NCBI RefSeq assembly: GCF_032854445.1
Contig: NC_088305.1
Coordinates: 23,102,955 to 23,166,954, forward strand
Length of the DNA stretch: 64,000 nucleotides
Direction: 5' to 3'
Origin: Liolophura sinensis
Taxonomy: Eukaryota > Mollusca > Polyplacophora > Chitonida > Chitonidae
The notes beneath the pieces are model-generated. The model was not told where the DNA came from and did no database searches. It worked only from the letters and a program-made list of their open reading frames with translations. The translations under genes and the position numbers were made by a program. Shown here piece after piece: positions 33,698-46,000 of the stretch; position 1 is the stretch's first letter; each line of letters starts with the position of its first letter.

Positions 33698-34159
33698 CGT
33701 GGTGTATTCTGCGTGCTTTGTAAGTGACGGCTGAATAAATGGATACCATTTGACGTCAGGGTGAGGGAACCTGCCAAGCACCTCAACATGATCTGCAACG
33801 TTCGTTAACCAAAAATTAATATTTATCACAGTAAAACACTGTTGATGATTGTGTTGATGATTTTTCATAATTTTTGACATGTAGCTTATCTAAGGCCAGA
33901 AATAAACTGAACTAAACAGTTTATAATTAGCATTTGGATTTTGAAGTCGTGTCGATAAAGTGGCCGTGGTTCATTCATCATACCATCAACGACATCACAA
34001 ACTTTCTTACATGTTTTCAAACATAAATGACGTACACCGGCTATGACAAAGCGAACTTCTAAAAACAAAGCCACATTGGTCGATTGTAAACATTTATATT
34101 TAAAGAAAATCATACTGAATTATTTTCGCAAAGAAAACTTTCAAAATCTTATACAATAA

Positions 34160-36870
34160 CCGACGCAATCCTGTTGGAAATATTTTATGTGTGGAAACTG
34201 AAATCTTTGCGGATCGCTTTTAATACGTCAGAGTTCATTAATGTGTTTATTTGGCAGACATACTTTATATATAATATATATATATATCCACTGGTGAGGA
34301 GAATTTACATAGGAAAATTAATAAAACGCTTTGTCAAGTTTCTATATTCTGTTATATTCCAACTGCAGTTTCAAACTTCCACAGAGGTCTTTATATAGGA
34401 TATCTGTTACCAGTAACTAAGGAACATGTTACGTGCATGTCAAAACAGGCAGTGGTTTAGTTATATGGTATAATACAAGGAAAAATTGTTGCTGGGAACA
34501 AGGTCGTACATGTATAAAGCTGTTAAGTAGCGAACAACAACTTAAGTGAAACTGTCAAGAAAGAACTGCCTCCGCTATCGAACAACAATATATCATAATT
34601 CGCAGCTGTTTCATGAAAACGCCCAAACAAAGTGTAATGAACAGAAATCAATTAAAGCTTTATCAACAAAGTCATCATGCTATGTAGGATAGTGGGAAAT
34701 TAACCCGTCAGCTGTAGCGAGAATACAAATAAAAGCAGACAAGCTCTTCAAATATACCCGATAAGGGCTTACTTTGTAAATGATAAGGCAGCTATACCAG
34801 AACCAGAAAGTTTTCGTGGACCTATTAAGCCAATGAATAATGTGACATATCAGAGTAAAAACAAACATCAAACACTCCAGGTTTGCAGGCACATGAAGCT
34901 TCCTATAAGATCGACACGTAGCTTTATTTTAAGAAGGTATTGGTAATTATACTACTAGCTGAACCTTCTGTTTACGCAGGTCAAATTACGATAGGAAAGG
35001 AATATTTATTTATTTATTTATTTATTTGACTGGTGGTTTACGCAATACTCAAGAACATTTCAATTATACGACGGCGGCCAGCATTATGGTGGGAGGAAAC
35101 CGGAAATCCACGATAATCCGCAGGTTGCTGGAAGACCTTACCACTTATGGACAGTGAGGAAGCAGGCATGAGCTGGACTTGGACTCACAGAGACTGCATT
35201 GGCGAGAGGCTCCTAGAACATTGCGCGGCTTTGGCAGGCTACCCATCTCGGCCACAGAGGTCACCCAAGGCATGGAATACAACACTTGTGCAATATTTGT
35301 CATGCAATCCTCATGTCCTTCATGCAATGTACAGATTCTACACAGTTATTAAGGATACTGATATTATTGAACACAGAAAAAAAAGAATGTTTAAGAAGGT
35401 ATAGACAAAAAAAACCCTGTAAAAACAAAATATATCTCGAGACTTTTTATGTTTTACCTAGGAAGATAAGTTAGTAACAGTTTGTCTCTGAAATATATGT
35501 ACAAGTTTGAACAAGAATATTTCTTCCTTATCCTCTGATATATACAAAACACAAAGCTGTATGTCGGCCACAATGTCTTCTTAAAGAGCCACATTTCCCA
35601 AGCCCACTGAAATCAGAATAGGCACTTCAACCCATTATAGTAACCTTCCTACACATTCACAGATTTTTGGGCGATCTATTTAATTTTTCTCTCCCTCGCC
35701 CCCCCCACCCCCACCCCCCACCCCCTTATTTCACTGTTCACTGATTTTAATATCGTCGTTTTCTGGTTTTCTGTTCCAAAAAACGATTCTGTTCAATAAC
35801 TTTTTCGTTGTAAATTATAAATTGGTATGAATACTCAAATGTGTTGCCTTAACTTTCCTCAGCATTTCTCTCATCTCTATTAGCATGCAAGAACACATAT
35901 ATTTTATTGTCATGCATGATAAATGTATTTCTGCGAGCCTAATTTAAATCACAATAATTATGTTCCTGTTTCAAAAATCCGACCAGAGCTGTGATTTATT
36001 TAATTTAACAAAATTACCACATATGCCTTAGTATCCATATCAGATGGACTGATTACCTCCTTTGCCAGATTTGAACTTTTTTCTTAAAATCTTAAAACTT
36101 CTAAGTTTCCTGTAAGACTTCACAGCCACCTCTTAAATACTGATTATGGATTCGGATGTGCAAATAATTTTTATACCTGTAATGTACTGTCAAAATTATG
36201 CGAAATAAATAACAAAATCCAAATGGAAAATTAGTCTGAAAATCTTACAGTAATAATGTTTACTTGGACCGGCTTTGAAAAATGTGTAATGTGATAAGAC
36301 TTGCATATTGAGTGCAACATTAAGTACACTTAACAATTCCTTTCACCCTCCCAACAACATAGCTGAAATCTTGCTGACAAGGAAGTAAATCTTAGTCATT
36401 CATTCTTTTCACCCTCAGTTTCAACCGAAGTAATGTGACCAAATATACTGCCCCAAATAAGATCGAAGCTCTAAATTTTAACTGAAGGTGAATCAAACCC
36501 ATAACTTATATTTCCATTTAACAACTGACAAAACAGGTATAGTTTGATCTGTTTTCGTCTGACATGATACCCTGGATGAGAAGATATGACATGTCACATG
36601 ATGTGAATAAGGCTTTTTGAGCACTCTTGGAATGAAAAAGGGCTTCAAGTGTTACAAGTCAAAAGCTTACGGTGAAAAAAATGAACTTGCTTCTGATTTT
36701 TCCAAAAAGCAAATATTTTCACAAATACATACATTCAGCCAAATGTCTATCACATTATAAAAATGTGTTGAGAATTTCAGGATTGACATGTAATTCCTGT
36801 ATTGCACCATATTTACTTGTATTCCCAGGTACTATTTTCATGTGTTTAGCACCTGTATATGTAATTAACC
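34160..36870. other. Intergenic region downstream of the acid phosphatase gene
   Basis: AT-rich. Holds a degenerate SINE (35008-35240) and a C-rich tract at 35698-35726 (GCCCCCCCCACCCCCACCCC type). The 3' untranslated part of the acid phosphatase gene must lie at its right end; no polyadenylation signal could be chosen with confidence. Confidence 0.5.
35008..35240 (-). mobile_element. Degenerate tRNA-derived SINE
   Basis: (TTTA)n followed by TTTGACTGGTGGTTTACGCA, ACGACGGCGGCCAGCATTAT and CATGAGCTGGACTTGGACTC; the head is partly lost. Confidence 0.75.
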
Positions 36871-36871
36871 A

Positions 36872-37005
36872 TTAATTAATATCCTCCTGAGCCACTAAAG
36901 AGTATTTTGTCCTCGGAGATTTCCTTGTACACTTGATGGCTATGATGACAAAGAGTACTGTTATGATCACGAAACCTCCAACAAGTATCCCAAACATTAG
37001 CAGAC
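36872..37005 (-). CDS. ACP2: Acid phosphatase exon 11 (membrane anchor and tail)
   Basis: Acceptor GTTGCAG|GTCTGC, then [20 protein letters not shown] (membrane helix), the basic stop-transfer [14 protein letters not shown] and stop TAA at 36874-36872. Confidence 0.93.
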
Positions 37006-40000
37006 CTGCAACAAACCACATCAGAAACACACAATGAGCACCGGTATAGGTTATCCCAAACATCAGCAGACCTGCAACAAACCACATCAGAAACACACAA
37101 TGAGCACCGGTATAGGTTATCCCAAACATCAGCAGACCTGCAACAAATCACATCAGAAACACACAATGAGCACCGGTATAGGTTATCCCAAACATCAGCA
37201 GACCTGCAACAAACCACATCAGAAACACACAATAAGCGCTGGTATAGGTTATCCCAAACATCAGCAGACCTGCTACAAACCACATCAGAAACACACAATT
37301 AGTACCACCATAGGTTATCCTAAACATCAGCAGACCTGCAACAAACCACATCAGAAACACACAATGAGCACCGGTATAGGTTATCCCAAACATCAGCAGA
37401 CCTGCAACAAACCACATCAGAAACACACAATGAGCACCGGTATAGGTTATCCCAAACATCAGCAGACCTGAAACAACCACATCAAAGACACACACTGAGC
37501 ATACAAAACATCGGTAGACCTGAAACAAACCACATCAAAGACACACAATGAGTACAGGTAGAGGTCATCAAAAACAACATCAGACCTGAAATAACCACAT
37601 CAAAAATACTCCCTGAGTATCTCAAATATCAGCAAACCTGAAACAAACCAAATCATAAACAATCCATAAACACAGGTTATCCCAAACATCAGCAGATCTG
37701 TACTCCACACAAGGGAAATACTCACTAAAATGATGGATGACTGCATCTGCGTCCTCTACACCACACAAGGGAAATACTCAGTAAACTGAAGGATGACTGT
37801 AGCTGCATCCTCTACACCACACAAGGGAAATTCTTACTAAACTGAAGGTGACCGCAGCTGCGTCCTATACACCACACAAGGGAAATACTCACTGAACTGA
37901 AGGATGACCACAGCTGCGTCCTATACACCACACAAGGGAAATACTCACTAAACTGAAGGATGACTGCAGCTGCATCCTCTACACCACACAAGGGAAATAC
38001 TCACTAAACTGAAGGATGACTGCAGCTGTGTCCTCTACACCACACAAGGGAAATACTCACTAACCTGAAGGATGACCACAGCTGCATCTTGTACACCACA
38101 CAAGGGAAATACTCACTAAACTGAAGGATGACTGCAGCTGCATCCTCTACACCAAACAAGGGAAATACTCACTGAACTGAAGGATGACCACAGCTGCGTC
38201 CTATACACCACACAAGGGAAATACTCACTAAACTGAAGGATGACTGCAGCTGCATCTTGTACACCACACTCTTTCGCCCAGTTGTCAGGTATCACATTGG
38301 ATGTCAGCTGCACAAACTTCTCAAAGGGACACTTTTCTGAACAGCCTGAAATAAAATGTTGCTTTTTATTCCTGTGTTGTTTGTTTATTATTTCAGTAGA
38401 AAATGCAAAGTTAATGAATAATTTTTTGAGTCCATGCTATAACAAGTGTCATCAACAATTGGGTGTACAGGCTGTGAAAAGTCCAACAGCTCACAAAAAT
38501 GGGCAATGGGAAATACATTCATCAGTAACCTTAACATGGTCCAACAGCTCACAAAAATGGGCAATGGGAAATACATTCATCAGTAACCTTAACATGGTTA
38601 ACCTCTACATGTATGTCAAATAATTTATTTATTTATTTGGTTGGTGTTTTACGCCGTACTCAAGAATATTTCACTTATACGATGGCAGTCAGCATCATGG
38701 TGGGCGGAAACCGGGCAGGGCCCGGGGGAAACCCGAGACCATCCGCAAGATGCTGGCAGACCTTCCCACGTACGGCCGGAGAGGAAGCCACCATGAGCTG
38801 GACTTGAACTCACTGCGACCGCATTGGTGAGAGACTCCTGGGTCATTACGCTGCGCTAGCGCGCTAACCAACTGAGCCACGAGGCCCCTGTATGTCAAAT
38901 AAGGTAATCTGAAGTCAAATCCTCACTTACGAATTCCAGTTATACAGACCCAGAGGCAACACTGTCCTCTGTCCTACTTGTATTTGTCAAGGGACAGGTA
39001 AAAAATCATTGACAGAAAAATTGACAAAAATTTTCTGAATCGGTATCTTGATCCCAAAAGCGAATGGACTGGTGTTTTATAAACTCTTATCAGGCCAAGG
39101 TCAACATGTGAACAAAATTTCTTAGAAATCCCCCAATAAGTTGCTAACAGATGCACTGATAGCCAGAAATATAAATAAACACCAACAAAAACGTAGCCAA
39201 AAAATCATATGAAAAAAATCGTATGAAAAAAGAAAGCTTGGTATCACCGACAGTAACTGGCTTTTAGTATAATCAAAATGGGACTACTTTCACATAGATT
39301 CATACATTGTACACCATTCTTTGGAACTATTCTTATAAATCTCCGTAGCTTCACCTAGTGAATAACCCATTTTTTTTAAGAGCACACTTATTTTATTTTA
39401 CCAGAACAATGGCAAAATAAAATGCTAAAATATTTTATATTATAAACTTACCTGGTACTGTTAAAAGCATTGGCTGAGAACCATTGTTGTAAAACACTTT
39501 GACGTAGTACGTATTGGCCGGATCTTCATGAAGCTCCAGAATCACTGAGGCAGCATATGGTGGGCTGATATCATTAAACACACCCAGGGCACTCAGCAAG
39601 GCAGCTACTGTTGTGTCATGCTAGATGGAAACAGTACATGTACAGTACACTTATTCACCATTACAGGGAAAGACGTCAACACATTTCATTGGACCTTGTG
39701 ATTCTAAAAGTCACTTAGAATGATTTACTTAATTTTCCAAAGCTTGACAGAGGACTGGCAGAGCCAAAAGGAAACCTGGCAGAGCCAAGAGGAAACCTGA
39801 CAGAGCCAAGAAGTAATCAGAGTGCATGGAGGAACCTCACAGGACATAAACGAAACATACACAGAGCATAGAGGAAAAATGATCGAGCATAGAGAAAACA
39901 TGATACAGTCTAGAAGACACCTGGTAGAGTACAGAGTGAAAATGACAGTATAGAGGAAACTTCAGGGCCTGAAGGAACCTTCACAGAACATAAAAGAAAC

Positions 40001-43000
40001 ATACACTGAGAATAGAGGAAACCTGACACAGACTAGAAGAATCATGACAAAACATACTCTGCTTGAGTATAGAGGAAATCTTGTTGAGTACAGAAGAAAC
40101 CTGGTTGAACATAGAGTAAACCTGATACAGCCTAGAGGAAACCTGGAAGAGCATAGAGGAAAACTGACATAGTATAGAGGAAACATGCTTACAGCAAACC
40201 TGGTAAAGTATAGAGGAAACCAGAAACAGCGAAGGGAAATCCTGCCATAGGCCTAGAGGAAAAGGCTCGGAGTAAAAACCTGAAATAATCTATAAAGGAA
40301 ACATGACACGGTCCACAAAAAAAAACCAGAGTAACTCAGTTGTGGATGAAATTTGGGATTAAATACAGTAATTCAAAATAAAATACAGTAATTGCAAAAC
40401 ACATTTTCCATTTGTTCTACAGCTGTAAGCTGTTAAATGATTCCACTGACTTACTGCTGAATACATATACATTCTGGCTCTCTCGGCATCTAACGTCCCA
40501 TTTATTCTATTGATCTTGTTGTTCATATTTTCCAGCATTACTTTTAAAAGTGGGCCTGTAAATAAGAAAAAAAGGTCAATTTTGTGAATAGTTTGCATTG
40601 TTGGTTCACCCTTAAATTTATTTATTTCTGTAAAGTTTCAATTCAATAAGCAAATTATAATGAAGTTGTAGCAGAGTGTTATTGTACGTCACAGATTTAC
40701 TTTACATGTAGAACACTTGTGGTTATAGACTTTAGTGTAGGTCTGCTTACATGTAGGTCTGCTTTGAGCCACTGTAGCAGAGTGCTGTTGTAAGTCACAC
40801 TGTTAGTTCCATGTCATACTTGTAGCAGACTTTTGACGATATACATACATGTACACACACAGAACTACTCAGGTCTGCTTTCAGCCACTGTAGCAGAGCG
40901 CTGTTGTATGATACACTTTTAGTTCCATGTCATACATGCAGCAGACTTGTGGTTATATGTAGCAGACTTTTGATGATATACATACATGTACACACACACA
41001 ACTACTCAAGTCTGCTTTCAGCCACTGTAGCACAGTGCTGTTGTATGGTACACTTTTAGTTCCACGTCATACATGCAGCAGACTTGTGATTATATGTAGC
41101 AGACTTTTGATGATATACATACATGTACACACACAGAACTACTCAGGTCTGCTTTCAGCCACTGTAGCACAGTGCTGTTGTATGGTACACTTTTAGTTCC
41201 ACGTCATACATGCAGCAGACTTGTGGTTATATGTAGCAGACTTTTGATGATATACATACATGTACACACACAGAACTACTCAGGTCTGCTTTCAGCCACT
41301 GTAGCACAGTGCTGTTGTATGGTACACTTTTAGTTCCACGTCATACATGCAGCAGACTTGTGGTTATATGTAGCAGACTTTTGATGATATACATACATGT
41401 ACACACACAGAACTACTCAGGTCTGCTTTTAGCAATTTGATTGGTGTCTTGGCAAGAACATTTCACTGCAGCCTGCATTATGGTGGGAAGACACCAGGCA
41501 GAACACGGGAGAAACCCATGATGCATAACCATCCTCATTGTGCCATGGTCATGGAGGACCCCGCATACTCACTGTTACATGTGACACATTTGTGTTTATA
41601 GATGTACATTTACTTGTGTGTACCAGATTTTTGTTGATATCCACACACAGAGCTACCCACCTCCTTTGAGCCTCTGAAGGAGAGTAGTGTTGTACATGAG
41701 GGTGAAGGAGAAAGACTCCAGGGTTCTCAGCTTGTTGATGATAGAGCTGTTCACCCAGGAGGGAAGTGAGAAGTTGTGACGACTCTAAAACCAAAAACAA
41801 CAATACTAAAGACATCTACATAAAAAAACCAAAATTAAATATTAAAATTCTGCATTTACAAATACTTGCTTTGTGTCAATGCAATATTCAAAAATATTTC
41901 ATCATTTACCCTCAACTTTGCCAACAAAAGTAAACCTTTAGAAAGGACTTACATTTAGTAGCACAGCTGACAGACACATGCTTGCAAAACTTCAGCTCAT
42001 ACATAAAGCACTAAAATCTAGAATTTGGTAATTTACAGTAAGTAATATGTACACAGAGCATCATCGTTGAAACAACCTGCTTGTGTCATTATGCTTTATA
42101 TGCATGTGAAACTTCAGAAATGTAGTAATTTACAGTATTTAATATGTACACACCACATCAACAATGGAATATCCCCCTCGTGCTATTGTGCTCTGCACAT
42201 GTGCAAACTCTGAGCTCAATACATGCAGTACTTTTTGAGATACCAACCCCAACACTGAGTATAATAAACAATACACTAAAGTCAGGAATTCAGTAATTTA
42301 CGGTATTTAATATGTACACACCATATCAACAATGGAATATCTCCCTTGTGCGATGGCGCTCTGCACATGTGCAAACTCTGAGCTCAATACATGCAGTACT
42401 TTTTGGGATACCAACTCCCAACACTGAGTCTAATACACAATACACTAAAGTCAGGAATTCAGTAATTTACGGTATTTAATATGTACACACCATATCAACA
42501 ATGGAATATTCCTCTCGTGCTATTGTGTTTTACATGTGTTCAAACCTTGATATGAACACCTGGAGTACTTTCTAAGATACAACCCCTAACATTTTGTTCC
42601 ACATGTTTTCCCTGTTATTGGACACAGGAGTTCATTGTATGACCTAAGCTATGCCTATACTTTGTAAAGGTGAGCTAAAAAAAAATGCGTCATTTTCCCA
42701 GTATCTCAGAACCAGACATGCACAGGTGTATCATGAAACTTTATGTTTATACCCAAAAAATCATCTCATAGTAGAGTGTGTCAATCACTTATCACATGTA
42801 ACAGACATTACCAACAAACTCACCTCACAGTAGAGTGTATCAGCTACTGGTCATATGTTAAAGACATTGCCAACAAACTCACCTCACAGTAGAGTGTATC
42901 AGCCACTGGTCATATGTTAAAGACATTGCCAACAAACTCACCTCACAGTAGAGTGTATCAGCCACTGGTCATATGTTAGAGACATTGCCAACAAACTCAC

Positions 43001-46000
43001 CTCACAGTAGAGTGTATCAGCCACTGGCCATATGTTAGAGACATTACCAACAAACTCACCTCACAGTAGAGTGTATCAGCTACTCGCCATATGTTAAAGA
43101 CATTGCCAACAAACTCACCTCACAGTAGAATGTATCAGCCACTGGTCATATGTTAAAAACATTGCCAACAAACTCACCTCACAGTAGAGTGTATCAGCCA
43201 CTGGTCACATGTTAGAGACATTGCCAACAAACTCACCTCACAGTAGAGTGTATCAGCCACTGGCCATATGTTAAAGACATTGCCAACAAACTCACCTCAC
43301 AGTAGAGTGTATCAGCCACTGGTCATATGTTAAAGACATTGTCAACAAACTCACCTCACAGTAGAGTGTATCAGCCACTGGTCATATGTTAGAGACATTG
43401 CCAACAAACTCACCTCACAGTAGAGTGTATCAGCCACTGGCCAAATGTTAGAGATATTTTCATGACCTAACCCTGTCTTCTCTCCAACAAAAATGTAGAA
43501 ATCCTGAAGACAGTAAAAGATTCTATTATCTGTTATGGTGAATGCCTGTGAACCCTTCAGTAGAATGAATGAACGAATGCTTGGAGTTTAATGTAGTGCT
43601 TAACAATTTTTCAGCCATATGACGATGAGGAGTCATTAAGTGTGTGTACATACATGTACATACATATTGTGTTTTCTTGCGGCAGGACGAGTCCATGCTG
43701 CCAAAGTGCTGCTGCCACTGAAGTACATGTATCATGCGGAAGACACCAGATATGACACCTTACCCAATAACCAGTCACCAGTCATCTTTCCTTACTCCAA
43801 CTTCACAGTGTTGAGCGCTAAGCGAGGCAGTAACAAGTACCATTTTTAAACTCTTTGATCTGACCCGACCCAGTTTTGATCCTGAGTCCCACGACTTCAA
43901 GGCGGGTGCTCTATCCATTAGGCAATTGAAGCGGTCCCCTTATACAGAGTGAGTGCTGAGGGTTTAACGTTGTACTTAACAATTTTTCAGTCACATGGCA
44001 ACAAAGGAGACCTTAGAGTGCATGTAATGTGCCTCCTTGTTGCAGGGTCCGATTTCCACTGCTCTTTTATCTAGTGCTGCTTCACTGAGATGATTTACCA
44101 AAGGCAAGCAAGCCGCCCCACCTGAGCCATTTTACTGATACGGGTCAACCAGTCTTTGCACTATCCCCTTAACACTGAAGGTCAAGCGAGGAAGCTACAA
44201 CTTCATCTTTTAAGGTCTTAGGTGTGACCCAATCAAGGGCTGACCCTGGATCTACCGTCCAACGCTCTACCAATTGAGCTATCGCGGCCAGTCTCTTAAG
44301 CTGAACAACATAGACAATCTACATGTCCACTGTGTAATGCCTGTATAATGAGACTACTTTTTTCACTCATTACTGTTACTGGTGATTTAACACAGGTCTT
44401 AAGAGCGTTTCACTTTGTAAAGTGATTATACAGGAGATAGCTTCAGCAGAAAATCCATCAGTGCAAATCCATTCCAATTTTTGCTATTAATTTAACAAGC
44501 ACCCCAATAATTACTTTTTACAAAATACCAGCCTCTTCTATGCACATATTACTGTTCAAAATTGTTAATTAAGTTCTTAAATAACATCTTCAAAGTTTTG
44601 AATCATTTTCACACTGTAATATCTAGTACAGGTATTAATATTTACTGCAAAGCAATATTTTGAGCTATTCTTGGTACATACACACGTCACTGGTCTAAAG
44701 CCTATCAGCTGCTGCGAGATACAGCAATACTAATAAATACCCTTTTAAATACTAATAAAGAATTCGTTGAGTGTCCAAACTTTATCTTCTCAAAATATTA
44801 AATTTTCAGGTTAGGGATTAAAAGGACTATTTGATGTCAATCCGTGATCACATTTGATAAAGCCATGATAATTATTTCAAATACATACAAACAAATACGC
44901 ATGTATCATTCATTCAGATAATAATTCAACCCGATTAGTCCTCAAAACACAAAGAATACCTCCAAATATTCAGGTGTATTCACTTGTCCTAATGAATACA
45001 TGTATATCCCTACAGAGGTAAACTGATATACCAAAATTCTTCTACCTGTGTGCAAGTTGCAACGGGTTTATTCCAGCCTATTCTGAAGACAATATTCTGT
45101 GTTGACTGATAAAATTGTACCTCTTGTGAATCTCTGAAGCTGACCTATCCAACCAATGCAGTTTTGTCTCCAGTCCAAAATCTAATTAAAATATGCATAA
45201 ACTGCCCTGAAAGTTGCTCTTTAATATGTGATAGGTCAAGGAATTAGAGTAGAGGTTGTAAATGCAGGCATCTGCATAAGGATTTCATATAAGTCATAAA
45301 ACACTTGTAGTTGTTGTGTGCTTGTAAACACAAGTTATTAATTTTATAGGTTTATAAATTATATAGGCAAATTATTACTAACCTTTTCATTACAAATTTT
45401 GGGATCAGTTCCAAAGGAAAATTTTGCAAGTCACAATACTGCAATATTATTAACACTGCAACAGTTACATGTATATATGCATTACACACTTTTTGTGATT
45501 GGCAAGATTTATCACTTTAAAAATTTTATTTGCTTCTGAAAGTACATTTTTTTTACAAACCAAACTATATGTGTAAAACAATAATTGAATAACTTAATAT
45601 CAGTAGACCTTCCACAAACTGCATGTTGATATGTGACATGCCAAAATGGTATTATATGATCCTACATTGATTTACTCTGAAGTTATCCCTGTAACTGTAC
45701 ATCAAGGGGCATAACTCTACAAATTATCATTTTAAAACTTGGATAGATCACTTCTAGAATTGACAACCATTATTTTCTCTATCAGACAATTTTATTTGAA
45801 TTTGTAATAAGGGATTTGATGTTGATTTTGATAACAAAACACCAACCTTATTACGTTTTTCTTCCTCCTTAACAATGTCAGAATGTAAAATGTCATCATA
45901 GGCTTTGTCATAAGCTGGGCAAGGAGCTTGGAGAGCTAGCACCTAAAACAAACAGGAAATTAAACAATGGATAATTACACTGGTATTACATGGGCAATTA

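Larger units (their letters stand above)
25700..34160. repeat. Block B of the segmental duplication
   Basis: Colinear with block A (5697-8857 plus 21347-22850). It has its own additions: SINEs at 26339-26603 and 27403-27660, a 3.1-kb segment at 28540-31676, a 39-bp array at 31735-32520 and a small MITE-like element at 33573-33697. It lacks the Harbinger element and the 300-base deletion in the glycosyltransferase-like gene. Confidence 0.85.

Noticed and set aside
37034..37471. Plus-strand repeat frame ([19 protein letters not shown] type)
   Set aside because: Antisense shadow of the 66-base junction array of the acid phosphatase gene.
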